From NCBI GenBank assembly GCA_001770935.1, contig MESI01000017.1:1-64000 (forward strand): DNA of 64,000 nt. The letters are read 5' to 3'. The DNA comes from Burkholderiales bacterium RIFCSPLOWO2_12_FULL_61_40 (GTDB lineage Bacteria > Pseudomonadota > Gammaproteobacteria > Burkholderiales > Burkholderiaceae_C). The position numbers and the translations under genes were made by a program. A model generated the notes under the pieces. That model was not told where the DNA came from, made no database searches, and worked only from the letters and a program-made list of their open reading frames with translations. Each line of letters starts with the position of its first letter. Positions within the stretch are counted from its first letter, which is position 1. Positions 44,401 through 52,221 of the stretch are shown here, one piece after another.

Positions 44401-44977
44401 TCCAGCCCTTATGGAATATGCGCAAGAAGCTCCTAAATTGGTAGCAAAAGTAAAACCCAAGCCAGGCGATGCGTCGGCGGAAAGTGCCTTGGCGGGGCCT
44501 GCGGACAGCCTCGACTCGCGCATGGGCCAGGCCATGCACCGCCTGCTGGAGTGGGTGCCGCCTGAGGCGGGCGGGGCCAGGGCGGCGTTGTGGTCCCCAG
44601 AGCAGTTGGTCACCGTGGCGCGCGACTTTGTGCTGGAGGCCGAACAGGTGCATGCCGCCAGCCAGATGGCCCGCGCCATCCTGAACGGCCAGGGCGCCTG
44701 GGCGTGGGACAGCCAGCTGCTGGGCTGGCACGGCAACGAAGTGGCCATGGCGCACCGGGGCCGCATGCTGCGCCTGGACCGCCTGGTGCAGCACCGCACC
44801 AGCCAGGAATGGTGGGTGCTGGACTACAAATCCAGCGCACAACCCGAGCAGCAGGCCGATCTGCGCGCACAACTGCTGGCTTACCGCAGCGCCGTGGCAC
44901 AGGCCTACCCAGGCCAGACAGTGCGCGCCGCCTTTTTAACGGCGCTGGGCGCCCTGGTGGAATTGCACCATCCCTGA
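41474..44977 (+). CDS. addA: AddA/RecB-like UvrD helicase-nuclease
   Basis: 1167 residues. Helicase motif I VEACAGAGKTWMLVSRM, Ia ITFTKKAAGEMRQRLL, II LLIDEFQDTNPLQW, III FIVGDPKQSIYRFRRA, VI LYVALTRTQRTLVVSS. The C-terminal nuclease is WWVLDYKSSAQPEQQADLRAQLLAYRSAV. Two insertions are unusual: a (GTDAA)n tandem repeat at ~671-700 and an in-frame dispersed repeat around residue 980. Both sit in linkers and do not break the frame. It works with AddB in recombinational repair. Confidence 0.9.
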   Translation: MSDTAAFEHNGITVARQRFYEIACDPRRSVAVEACAGAGKTWMLVSRMVRALLEGSAPQEILAITFTKKAAGEMRQRLLDWLLQFAQATDATLRQELQTRGLKQEPTPEQLSTLRQLHATLLKNGRPVQIRTFHSWFAALLRSAPLAVLQELGLPTAYELLENDAKAVAQVWRRFQTRVAQDAQAHDDYLAAVSTFGRHQAHKALEAALSKRVEFVLADANGVVDRSVQTFAQQFPDFAGMDMPQDRLVHPVVRQLLLDAARALGASSLVTCTKAASALEQGLTQNDPASVCDALLTKTGTARKFSDKLSGIATVQQAQELLLRMAQAQAQHAAWLHQQRMARLVRGLVDDYAALKRERGWIDMGDLERAALTLMSDPCLSGWVQERLDARVRHLLIDEFQDTNPLQWQALSAWLSGYTGAGQAPSVFIVGDPKQSIYRFRRAEPQVFKAAKAFVVAGLGGDVLSCDHTRRNAPPIIALVNQVMGQAQSQGEFDGYRAHSTESLQAGQVFKLPRMAREAKDGPPVQEGAAEGTWRNSLTMARQQVEETRKTLECKQAAQWLAQQLQAAGAQLKPRDIMVLARKRERLGLMQAELAALRIPAQQPEKNELADMPEVQDLVALLDVLVSPRHDLSLARVLKSPLFGVNDADLVQLVLRQRAMAAQVNSVANTDTAGTDAAGTDAAGTDAAGTDAAGTDANADADALPELVVAKPTVTWLQVLQQATGLPDALAQVGQTLATWKQWVDSLPPHDALNAIYQDGDVLARYAASTSANQRDAVLANLRSLLSAALQVDGGRYVTAYALVRALRAGGMAAPVRADTDAVRLLTIHGAKGLEAPLVLLLDTDGEALKSETMGVLVNWPGEDAYPRRFVFLASESRPPACVADALAVEQAERSREELNALYVALTRTQRTLVVSSLEPHSPNLGSWWQRLEAQAQDAPWQGVVGAAAQPVPLAADPHAELLVDDYLLKILPNRPPALMEYAQEAPKLVAKVKPKPGDASAESALAGPADSLDSRMGQAMHRLLEWVPPEAGGARAALWSPEQLVTVARDFVLEAEQVHAASQMARAILNGQGAWAWDSQLLGWHGNEVAMAHRGRMLRLDRLVQHRTSQEWWVLDYKSSAQPEQQADLRAQLLAYRSAVAQAYPGQTVRAAFLTALGALVELHHP
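43481..43570 (+). repeat. 15 bp minisatellite inside addA
   Basis: Five tandem units of ACAGACGCMGCAGGC followed by a decayed sixth (ACAGACGCGAACGCG), encoding TDTAG-TDAAG repeats and then NADADA. The length is a multiple of three, so unit gain or loss keeps the frame. It lies between conserved helicase motifs in a region that varies in AddA proteins. Confidence 0.9.
44391..44445 (-). repeat. Dispersed ~55 bp repeat, copy 5, inside addA
   Basis: Reverse-orientation copy CAAATCGGCCTCCAGCCCTTATGGAATATGCGCAAGAAGCTCCTAAATTGGTAGC, close to consensus. In the addA frame it encodes NRPPALMEYAQEAPKLVA. The insertion point is the linker between helicase and nuclease domains. Confidence 0.85.
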
Positions 44978-44986
44978 CAATAGGGC

Positions 44987-46276
44987 ATGAACTCAGAAAA
45001 CAAAATAATTGATGTCGTTGTGATTGGTGGCGGCCCGGCGGGCCTGATGGCCGCCCAGGTTGCGTCTGACGCTGGCCTCACCGTGCACCTGTATGACGCC
45101 ATGCCCTCCGTGGGGCGCAAATTCCTGCTGGCCGGCAAGGGCGGGCTGAACCTGACCCACTCCGAGGGGGCAGATACCTTTGCCGGGCGTTTTGGCGCCC
45201 GCCGCGAAGCCATCTCGGCGCTGCTGCAAGACTTTGACTCGGGCGCCGTGTGCGCCTGGGCGCAGGGCCTGGGGGTGGAAACCTTTGTGGGCTCGTCGGG
45301 CCGCGTATTTCCCAAGGACATGAAGGCCGCGCCCCTGCTGCGCGCCTGGCTGCACCGGCTGCGCCACCCCGCCACGGGCGCCGGTGTGCAATTCCATATG
45401 CGCCACCGCTGGACCGGTTGGGCCGAGTCCGCCGCACGGTCGGCGCCCGCGCACCAGAGCCTGTGTTTTGACACGCCGCAAGGCCCGGTGCAGGTGCAAG
45501 CCCGTGCCGTGGTGCTGGCCCTGGGCGGTGGCAGCTGGGCGCGTTTGGGTTCCAACGGCGCCTGGGTGCCCTTGCTGGCCCAAAAAGGCGTGGCCGTGGC
45601 GCCCCTGCTGCCTGCCAATTGCGGTTTTGATGTCAAGGGCGGCTGGAGTGCCTTCTTTGCAGAGAAGTTTGCGGGGCAACCGTTCAAATCGGTGGCGATG
45701 GCACTTACCACCGCGCAAGGCCAGACGTTCCAGCGCAAGGGCGAGTTCGTGGCCACCGCCACCGGAGTGGAGGGTAGCCTGGTGTACGCCGCGTCCAGCC
45801 TGCTGCGCGACGACATCATCCGCACCGGCAGCGCCACTTTCCACCTGGACTTGCTGCCCGACCTGTCGGCCGAAAAAGTCCTGGCCGAAGTCAGCCACCC
45901 GCGCGGCACCCGCTCGCTATCGAGCCACCTCAAAAGCCGCTTGCACCTGGACGGCATCAAATCCGCCCTCCTGCACGAGCTGCTGCCCAAAGCGGTGTTT
46001 GAAAACCCGGCGCAACTGGCAGCGGCCATCAAGGCCTTGCCCATCACCCTGCAGGCGGCCCGCCCCCTCGACGAAGCCATCAGCACCGCCGGCGGGGTGC
46101 TGTTTGAAGTGCTCTCGCCCCAACTGATGCTGGAGGCCCTGCCCGGCGTGTTTTGCGCCGGTGAAATGCTGGACTGGGAAGCCCCCACCGGCGGCTACCT
46201 GCTCACCGCCTGCTTTGCCAGCGGCCACAAGGCCGGGCAGGGTGTGGTGAATTTTCTGAGCAAAAATAGGCTGTAG
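44987..46276 (+). CDS. YhiN/HI0933-type FAD-dependent oxidoreductase
   Basis: 429 residues. FAD-binding GGGPAGLMAAQVASDAG at the N-terminus, then VGRKFLLAGKGGLNLTHSE, the signature of the TIGR03862/HI0933 flavoprotein family, and the C-terminal GVFCAGEMLDWEAPTGGYLLTACFASGHKAG. Redox role unknown; family members are linked to rRNA modification or redox maintenance only loosely. It starts nine bases after the addA stop, so it could be co-transcribed. Confidence 0.87.
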   Translation: MNSENKIIDVVVIGGGPAGLMAAQVASDAGLTVHLYDAMPSVGRKFLLAGKGGLNLTHSEGADTFAGRFGARREAISALLQDFDSGAVCAWAQGLGVETFVGSSGRVFPKDMKAAPLLRAWLHRLRHPATGAGVQFHMRHRWTGWAESAARSAPAHQSLCFDTPQGPVQVQARAVVLALGGGSWARLGSNGAWVPLLAQKGVAVAPLLPANCGFDVKGGWSAFFAEKFAGQPFKSVAMALTTAQGQTFQRKGEFVATATGVEGSLVYAASSLLRDDIIRTGSATFHLDLLPDLSAEKVLAEVSHPRGTRSLSSHLKSRLHLDGIKSALLHELLPKAVFENPAQLAAAIKALPITLQAARPLDEAISTAGGVLFEVLSPQLMLEALPGVFCAGEMLDWEAPTGGYLLTACFASGHKAGQGVVNFLSKNRL

Positions 46277-46420
46277 CCCGCGTAGATGCTGCGCAAGAAG
46301 CTATCTAATTCCATTTCCATATCAATCCGACATGTTGTTGCATCGCCTTGCCGTGCTACAGCACTGTCTGCGGCTTCGCGCCTAATGTCGTATCGATCTG
46401 AAAATGGAATAAATGGTAGC
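46262..46420 (-). repeat. Dispersed ~55 bp repeat, copy 6, interrupted by a MITE
   Basis: The halves AAAAATAGGCTGTAGCCC...GCGCAAGAAGCTATC and AATGGTAGC join into a normal repeat once the element at 46309-46409 and one TAA are removed: the nine-base hairpin loop ATCTAAATG then matches the length in all other copies. The left half also overlaps the last codons of the flavoprotein gene. Confidence 0.75.
46306..46412. mobile_element. 101 bp MITE-like element, copy 2, nested
   Basis: Element 46309-46409 with TAA on both sides (46306-46308, 46410-46412). Ends TTCCATTTCCATATCAAT and the complement of ATCGATCTGAAAATGGAA match at 15 of 18 positions. The interior (GCCGTGCTACAGCACTGTCTGCG) aligns with copy 1. 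It has no coding capacity. Bases 46421-46590 downstream hold only the leader of the outer-membrane gene. Confidence 0.8.
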
Positions 46421-46590
46421 AAAAGTGCTGGTTTGAGGTCTGTTGCCGGACGGGTGCCGTGGGGTGCTGTTGAAACGTGATTTTTCTCAACCAGCGCCAT
46501 CCCTTTGCTTCGTACATTGGATTCCATGCCGTGTGGTGCGGCATTGCATCGGGTGCGTGGTGGGTATCCAATTTGAAAGGGAGGGTTCAC

Positions 46591-47196
46591 ATGAAGAAAA
46601 TCATCCTGGCGACGGCGCTTGCAGCAGCCTTGGTTTCGCCGCAGGCGTATTCGCAAATGAGAAATTTTGACGGGCCGAGCCTGGGCGTTAACTTGAACAT
46701 AGCCAATGCGTCCAACGAGTTCAGTGTGGGGGGCGCGTCATTTAAGAATGGGGATACTTCGCAAACCGGCAATCTTCAGGCCGCGTATGGCTTTGCGGCC
46801 AGCGACAGCATCGTGCTGGGCGTGGGCCTGACCTATGGGCCTGGTGACATCAAGGCCGGTTCCGTGACCACCGGGGGGGTGGGGTACGAATTAAAGGCCA
46901 AGGACCTGTATTCCCTGTATTTCGAGCCGGGATTTTTGGTCGCCAACTCCACCCTGGCATACGGCAAGCTGTCCTACCAGGGCATGACTGGGGAAACCAG
47001 GTTGTCGACCGGATCCACCCTGAGCGACAGTTTCGTTGGGACCGGGTACGGGGCTGGCATTCGCACCATGCTGGGTTCCAATCTGTATCTGCAAGCTGAA
47101 TTTGAGCAAATTGGCTATAGCGAAAAGTCCAATTCCGGCTTGACGTCCAAACCCACGGCCACGATGGGTTCGGTAGGGCTCGGCTACCGATTCTGA
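46591..47196 (+). CDS. Outer-membrane beta-barrel protein
   Basis: 201 residues with signal peptide MKKIILATALAAALVSPQAYSQ and GAGGG upstream. The mature protein alternates hydrophobic residues and ends in aromatic GLGYRF, the C-terminal signature for BAM-dependent insertion. It resembles small OmpW/OmpX-like eight-stranded barrels (NLQAAYGFAASDSIVLGVGLTYGPG). Ligand and function unknown. Confidence 0.78.
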   Translation: MKKIILATALAAALVSPQAYSQMRNFDGPSLGVNLNIANASNEFSVGGASFKNGDTSQTGNLQAAYGFAASDSIVLGVGLTYGPGDIKAGSVTTGGVGYELKAKDLYSLYFEPGFLVANSTLAYGKLSYQGMTGETRLSTGSTLSDSFVGTGYGAGIRTMLGSNLYLQAEFEQIGYSEKSNSGLTSKPTATMGSVGLGYRF

Positions 47197-47215
47197 TGAC
47201 CGGTGCGCAGGCCGT

Positions 47216-49135
47216 TCAGAGAGGTTCGGACGTGGTGTGGGGGAGGGTGGCCGACCTGACACAGTTGCGCCCATCGTGCTTGGCTTGGTAAAGAGCCTTG
47301 TCGGCGGCGGCCAGATAGTCCTGCGCGCACAAGGGGGGCTGGGGGATGGCAGAGGCAATGCCGAAGCTCGCCGTGAACTGGATGGTTTGGCCTTCAAACT
47401 CCACCCGCAGGCTTTCGATGGCTGCGCGGAATTCTTCGGTCAGTGCGATGGCGCTGGCCAGATCACTCGCCGTCAGTACCACCACGAATTCCTCCCCGCC
47501 GAAACGCGCGAATACGTCGCCGGCACGGTTGATTCTGGGGCGCAGCCGGTCCGCCAGCGCACGCAAGCAGGCGTCACCCGCCAGGTGGCCATAGGTGTCA
47601 TTGACGTGCTTGAAGTGGTCGATATCGAACATCACCAGCGTCAATGCGCATTTTTGGCGCACGGCCCTGCGGAATTCCAATGCCAGGGCGGTATCAAAAT
47701 AAGCCCGGTTGCTGATTTGGGTCAGTCCGTCGGTGGTGGACAGGAGTTGCAGCCGGTCGTTGGCGTCCTTCAGTTGTTCCAGCGTCGCATGCAGGTCGAG
47801 GGTGCGCGACTGCACCCGTAGTTCCAGTTCGCGATTGGCGTCTTCCGTGGCCCGTATCAGGGCTTGTTGCGTAGCACGCGCATGGCGCTCATGGGCGAGG
47901 GCAGCGGCTTGGGCGTTGAGTCGCAGGGTTCGGTCGTTGTTGATCTGGTCCGCCAGCGTGAACGACAACAGCATCACCAACAGCACAATGCCGATTTCCG
48001 ACGCATTCTCGGTCCACCCATTGAGCGGTATCCAGCCCTGCTTGCTGGCGTTGAGCACGCAAAGACCGATCAAAATGGCCGTCCAGGCCAGGCAATAAAA
48101 GCGCGCGAACTTGGCCCCGGTCCACCACCGCCAGTACCCCAGTACCAGGGCGGTGATCGCCATGGGCAGGGTGACGGCTGCGCCGATACGTACAGTCAGG
48201 CTGTAGGGCAGCACAAATGTCAGTGCCAGTAAAAGGGCGCTCAAGAGCGTCAGCGCGCGCACCCAATAAAACGCGGGCATCGAAAATTGACGGAGTTTGA
48301 GAAAACGGCCTGCAAAAAGGCAGGTAAAGAGCATGGAGCTGGCCATGAAGGAGGAAATGGCGAAACTGTTCCAGCGAACCGCATGGGGCCAGACATAGGC
48401 AAAGGTGTAGCCCGTCAGCGTGAGGTGAAACAGCAGGTAACTGGCGACAAAGCCGATGTAGTAGATGTAGTTGATATTGCGGGTGGAGAAAAATATGAAC
48501 AGGTTGTAGGCAATCATGATCAACAACACGCCTATCACCGTGCCCTGCAGCAGGTTTTCGTCGTTGCTGGCCGCATGGAATTGGACCGGGTCCCAGATCC
48601 TGAAAGGCGCTTCGATTGTTCCCGACGAGGCCAGTCGGATGTAAATCAGGTTGCCCCCCGGCGCCAGGTTCACCGGCATGACGAAATTGCGGTGCATGAC
48701 CACCCGCCGGGCAAAAGGCAGCTCATCGCCCAGGGCATAGTGCGTCCTGAGCACGCCCCCGGCGTAATGGTGCAGCCGCACATCGTCGATAAAGGGGATG
48801 GGAAGTTCGATAAACCGCGTGAGTTCTTGCGGGTTCGGGTTGTTGATTTGAAAGCGAAACCAGTAGGCGTCCTGGGTGAATCCAAAATTCGGAGAAGGCC
48901 GGGAAATCGACTGCCAGTGCTGCCCAGGGGCGGTGACCTGCCCTGCGGTGAGGTCTCGGGACGCATCGACCAGCACCCCCATGCGGGATTCGACATCCAT
49001 CCGGCCAGGGGTGTTCCGGGAAACCTCAAAAACAGGAAAAGTGGCGTCGGGCTGCGCCTGGGCCGCAATGGGCGCCAGGAACCATAGCGCTATCAGCAGT
49101 GGTGCGAGCAAACGACAGAATGACTTCAAATTCAT
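47216..49135 (-). CDS. 7TMR-DISM diguanylate cyclase
   Basis: 639 residues. Signal peptide, then a 7TMR-DISMED2 periplasmic domain (~30-175, WFRFQINNPNPQELTRFIELP), seven membrane helices (~185-390), a coiled coil (~395-455, DRTLRLNAQAAALAHERHARATQQAL) and a GGDEF domain with active GGEEF in FARFGGEEFVVVL and I-site RAGD five residues before. It is a carbohydrate- or envelope-sensing c-di-GMP synthase. It is the third cyclase with an intact I-site in this window. Confidence 0.92.
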   Translation of the reverse strand: MNLKSFCRLLAPLLIALWFLAPIAAQAQPDATFPVFEVSRNTPGRMDVESRMGVLVDASRDLTAGQVTAPGQHWQSISRPSPNFGFTQDAYWFRFQINNPNPQELTRFIELPIPFIDDVRLHHYAGGVLRTHYALGDELPFARRVVMHRNFVMPVNLAPGGNLIYIRLASSGTIEAPFRIWDPVQFHAASNDENLLQGTVIGVLLIMIAYNLFIFFSTRNINYIYYIGFVASYLLFHLTLTGYTFAYVWPHAVRWNSFAISSFMASSMLFTCLFAGRFLKLRQFSMPAFYWVRALTLLSALLLALTFVLPYSLTVRIGAAVTLPMAITALVLGYWRWWTGAKFARFYCLAWTAILIGLCVLNASKQGWIPLNGWTENASEIGIVLLVMLLSFTLADQINNDRTLRLNAQAAALAHERHARATQQALIRATEDANRELELRVQSRTLDLHATLEQLKDANDRLQLLSTTDGLTQISNRAYFDTALALEFRRAVRQKCALTLVMFDIDHFKHVNDTYGHLAGDACLRALADRLRPRINRAGDVFARFGGEEFVVVLTASDLASAIALTEEFRAAIESLRVEFEGQTIQFTASFGIASAIPQPPLCAQDYLAAADKALYQAKHDGRNCVRSATLPHTTSEPL

Positions 49136-49370
49136 GGCTGCAGTTTGTATGGACCAGGTACAGGGGCGTGAATTGTAGAGTGACCTTTCACGGGCCAGGC
49201 CGCCACAAAGGTATATTGTGATTCTCTCCGCAATAACACCTCTTCGTACATGCTGGACGATGTGACGCCATTTTTACTCCATCGGTCGATCACGGCGGCA
49301 GGCAATCCGGCGCAATCGATCCAGATGCCGAGCCATGGTACGTGGCTCTGAGCCCGGATTCTTGCGAAAT

Positions 49371-49589
49371 TTACATTCCCGACTGGAGTGCGACCTCGGC
49401 AGGATCAAAAAATAGACAGGCCCGCTCGTACCGCTGAACTTCCTCAACGGGATATTTGACAGCACCGTCGATCTTGACGTACCGGGGGCCAACGCCGACC
49501 GCGCTGGCCAGACCAATGGCGGTTTCAGAGCGGCTCCAACGCGCGGCAAGTTCGCGTTGCGAGAGAAACATAGTGCTGTTGGATTCCAC
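49371..49589 (-). CDS. AlpA/excisionase-like helix-turn-helix protein
   Basis: 72 residues (MFLSQRELAARWSRSETAIGLASAVGVGPRYVKIDGAVKYPVEEVQRYERACLF). The RELAARWxRSE...GPRYVKIxGxVxYPxEEVxxYERA pattern is that of MerR-like excisionase/AlpA proteins found on phages and genomic islands. It lies ~90 bases beyond the 3' end of the SRP RNA gene and no integrase is intact nearby. It may be a remnant of an integrated element or a host regulator. The 235-base stretch to its other side holds no gene I can support. Confidence 0.6.
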   Translation of the reverse strand: MESNSTMFLSQRELAARWSRSETAIGLASAVGVGPRYVKIDGAVKYPVEEVQRYERACLFFDPAEVALQSGM

Positions 49590-49676
49590 GGGACTCTCCT
49601 CATACGGTGTAGGTATGGCCTCTTTATCGGCACAGGAGGCAAGAAATGGAGGGTATTGTGGTTCTTGAAATAAGGT

Positions 49677-49772
49677 TGACGAGCCTTGACCCCGGCACTG
49701 GCTCCACAGTTAGGGCTGCTTGGTTCCCCACCTGACCCGGTTGGCCGCTTTACCATGCGGGAAGGCCCGTCA
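49677..49772 (-). ncRNA. ffs: 4.5S signal recognition particle RNA
   Basis: On the minus strand TGACGGGCCTTCCCGCATGG...GGGTCAGGTGGGGAACCAAGCAGCCCTAACTGTGGAGCC...AAGGCTCGTCA. The conserved core GGTCAGG...GGAACCAAGCAGCC binds Ffh, and the ends GACGGGCCTT/AAGGCTCGTC pair. Length ~96 bases. It is divergent from dnaX, a frequent arrangement in betaproteobacteria. Boundaries are good to a few bases. Confidence 0.9.
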
Positions 49773-49855
49773 GCTTCTATTGTAAGGGCGCTGGCGCCAA
49801 CTTAAAGACCCTGGGGCCAGAAAATCTCATACGGGCCGCACCTTAGAATCCACGC

Positions 49856-51817
49856 ATGTCCTATCTCGTGCTCGCCCGCAAGTACCGCCCCCGCAACTTC
49901 ACCGAAATGGTGGGGCAGGACCATGTCGTGCAGGCCTTGAGCAATGCACTGACCACGCAGCGCTTGCACCATGCCTACCTTTTTACGGGTACGCGGGGCG
50001 TGGGCAAGACCACGGTTTCGCGCATTCTGGCCAAATCTCTCAATTGCCAGGGGGTCGATGGCTTGGGCGGCATCACCGCCACGCCGTGTGGTGTCTGTCA
50101 GGCCTGCACCGACATTGATTCCGGTCGTTTTGTCGATTACACCGAGCTGGACGCGGCCTCCAACCGGGGTGTGGACGAGGTGCAAGCGCTGCTGGAGCAA
50201 GCGGTCTACAAGCCGGTGCAGGGGCGCTTCAAGGTCTTCATGATCGACGAGGTGCACATGCTCACCAACACGGCGTTTAACGCCATGTTGAAGACGCTGG
50301 AAGAGCCACCCGAGTATTTGAAATTTGTGCTGGCCACCACCGACCCGCAGAAAGTGCCGGTCACGGTGCTCTCGCGCTGCCTGCAATTCAACCTGCGCCC
50401 GATGGCGCCCGAGACCATCCGTGAACATTTGACCAAAGTGCTGGAAGTGGAGCAGGTCAGCTCCGAGGTGCAGGCCCTGCGCCTGCTGGCCCGCGCCGCG
50501 CGCGGCTCCATGCGTGACGCCCTCAGCCTGACCGACCAGGCCATTGCCTTTGGCTCGGGCCAATTGCAAGAGGCTTTGGTGCGCCAGATGTTGGGCAGTG
50601 TGGACCGATCCTATGTGTTTCGTTTGATTGAGGCGCTGGCACTGGGCGATGGCAAAACCGTGGTCGAAACCGCCGAGGCGCTGCGTCTGAACGGACTGAG
50701 TGCTGCTTCGACCCTGGAGGAGATGTCCACCGTGCTGCAGCGCATGGCAGTGGTGCAGGCCTTGGCGCAGGCTGGAGGCACCAGCACCGCCAGTGTGACC
50801 AATGACGACAGTGACCCGGAGGCGGCGGACACCGCCCGTCTGGCGGCCCTGATGCCTGCGGACGAAACCCAATTGCTTTACAGCATCTGCCTGCATGGGC
50901 GGGGAGACTTGGGACTGGCCCCGGACGAATACGCCGCCTTGACCATGGTGCTGCTGCGTTTGCTGGCGTTCAAGCCCAAAGGGGTGGTGGCCAGCACCGT
51001 GCCGGACAAGGCGTACGCGCCACCGGCTGAAAAAAAAACTCTGATTAGTTCGACCCTGACGTTGGCGGCTGCGGCTGCGGCTCCAGCGCCAGTTTCTTCT
51101 GCCGCGAAGCCTGCAGTGCTCCAGCCGTGGGAAGATGCGCCTGTAGCGTCGATAACTCCCCCCGTGGTTGCCGCTGGAACGATGGTGTCGACTGTGGCAC
51201 CACGGCCCGCGCTGGCCCCACGCATGGCGTCAGATGTTCCGCCAGGCCAGGTGCTGCCGGTACGCAGCGGCACCGGCCCAGCCGAATCCGCACCCAATTG
51301 TGAACAAAATACGGCTCCAGCCCGCATGGAATATGCGCAAGCAGCTACTGAAATTGTAGCAATTCCGGTGCACACGCAGATGGAGAGCCGCGCTGATGCG
51401 GTGGCTGGTGCTGCCGCGCCGGTGCTGCTTCCTACCGAAGAAGGCGATTTCTGGCATGCCACGGTGCAGCAGCTCATCCAAAACGAAGCGATTACCGCCA
51501 TGGTGCGCGAACTGGCCTTGCAGTCGCAGCTGGTGGCGCGTGACACCGACCAATGGATTTTGCGTTTGGAGCGCGAATCGCTGAATCAGCCAGCTACCCG
51601 GGACCGTTTGACCAATGCTTTGCAGGCGGCTGGTTTTGCTGTCAAACTGGCGGTGGAAATTGGCCGCGTGGTCGACAGTCCGGGGCGGCGCAACGCGGCT
51701 GCCGCTGCACAACGGCAGCTGGGCGCCGAGAAGATTATTTTTGATGACCCCTTCGTGCAGTCGATGATGCGGGACTTTGGCGCGAAAATCGTCCCAGGCT
51801 CGATCAAACCCCTGTAG
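49856..51817 (+). CDS. dnaX: DNA polymerase III subunits gamma and tau
   Basis: 653 residues. AAA+ clamp loader with Walker [10 protein letters not shown] (45-53), zinc module [17 protein letters not shown] and SRC motif LSRCLQFNL. Residues ~370-510 are a Pro/Ala-rich linker. The C-terminal tau domain (~515-653) resumes with [23 protein letters not shown]. The linker contains an A9 run at codon 392, whose -1 frame terminates after NSD, and an in-frame dispersed repeat around residue 491 ([16 protein letters not shown]). Followed by ybaB and recR, the usual cluster. Confidence 0.97.
   Translation: MSYLVLARKYRPRNFTEMVGQDHVVQALSNALTTQRLHHAYLFTGTRGVGKTTVSRILAKSLNCQGVDGLGGITATPCGVCQACTDIDSGRFVDYTELDAASNRGVDEVQALLEQAVYKPVQGRFKVFMIDEVHMLTNTAFNAMLKTLEEPPEYLKFVLATTDPQKVPVTVLSRCLQFNLRPMAPETIREHLTKVLEVEQVSSEVQALRLLARAARGSMRDALSLTDQAIAFGSGQLQEALVRQMLGSVDRSYVFRLIEALALGDGKTVVETAEALRLNGLSAASTLEEMSTVLQRMAVVQALAQAGGTSTASVTNDDSDPEAADTARLAALMPADETQLLYSICLHGRGDLGLAPDEYAALTMVLLRLLAFKPKGVVASTVPDKAYAPPAEKKTLISSTLTLAAAAAAPAPVSSAAKPAVLQPWEDAPVASITPPVVAAGTMVSTVAPRPALAPRMASDVPPGQVLPVRSGTGPAESAPNCEQNTAPARMEYAQAATEIVAIPVHTQMESRADAVAGAAAPVLLPTEEGDFWHATVQQLIQNEAITAMVRELALQSQLVARDTDQWILRLERESLNQPATRDRLTNALQAAGFAVKLAVEIGRVVDSPGRRNAAAAAQRQLGAEKIIFDDPFVQSMMRDFGAKIVPGSIKPL
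51029..51053 (+). promoter_or_regulatory. A9 slippery run in dnaX (candidate gamma frameshift site)
   Basis: GCT GAA AAA AAA ACT CTG ATT AGT: nine consecutive A. A -1 shift or transcript slippage reads AAA AAC TCT GAT TAG and stops, giving a ~395-residue product against 653 for full tau. E. coli uses ribosomal frameshifting and Thermus thermophilus uses transcriptional slippage on A9 to make gamma. Confidence 0.55.
51305..51360 (-). repeat. Dispersed ~55 bp repeat, copy 7, inside dnaX
   Basis: CAAAATACGGCTCCAGCCCGCATGGAATATGCGCAAGCAGCTACTGAAATTGTAGC, reverse orientation, in frame with dnaX and encoding [19 protein letters not shown] in the tau linker. The hairpin GCTAC-N7-GTAGC is intact. 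Confidence 0.85.
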
Positions 51818-51870
51818 TGGGGGAGCAGCGTGCGGCACATTTCATTTTTACACTTTTAAAGGAATTTTCC

Positions 51871-52203
51871 ATGTTCAACAAAGGACAACTCGCAGGCCTG
51901 ATGAAGCAAGCCCAGGCGATGCAGGACAACATGAAGAAGGCCCAGGACGAGCTGGGCAATATTGAGGTCAGCGGCGAGTCCGGTGCGGGCTTGGTCAAGG
52001 TCACCATGACCTGCAAGCACGATGTCAAGCGTGTGACCATCGACCCCAGCCTGCTGGCCGAAGACAAGGACATGCTGGAAGACCTGGTGGCTGCGGCTTT
52101 CAACGCCGCTGTGCGCAAGGCCGAGGACACCTCCAGCGAGAAAATGGGCAAGATCACGGCGGGCATGCCCGGCCTGCCCGGTGGAATGAAGTTTCCTTTC
52201 TAA
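51871..52203 (+). CDS. ybaB: YbaB/EbfC nucleoid-associated protein
   Basis: 110 residues from [33 protein letters not shown] with AAAGGAA upstream; the track start at 51817 is too long. The C-terminus [20 protein letters not shown] is characteristic. It is a small dimeric DNA-binding protein affecting nucleoid structure. It lies between dnaX and recR as in most proteobacteria. Confidence 0.95.
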   Translation: MFNKGQLAGLMKQAQAMQDNMKKAQDELGNIEVSGESGAGLVKVTMTCKHDVKRVTIDPSLLAEDKDMLEDLVAAAFNAAVRKAEDTSSEKMGKITAGMPGLPGGMKFPF

Positions 52204-52221
52204 GGCTTATGCCGCGCCACC

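Noticed and set aside
49274-49756. 160-codon minus-strand ORF over ffs
   Set aside because: It reads through the SRP RNA gene and the HTH gene in another frame. A faint integrase-like look at its end was too weak to call.
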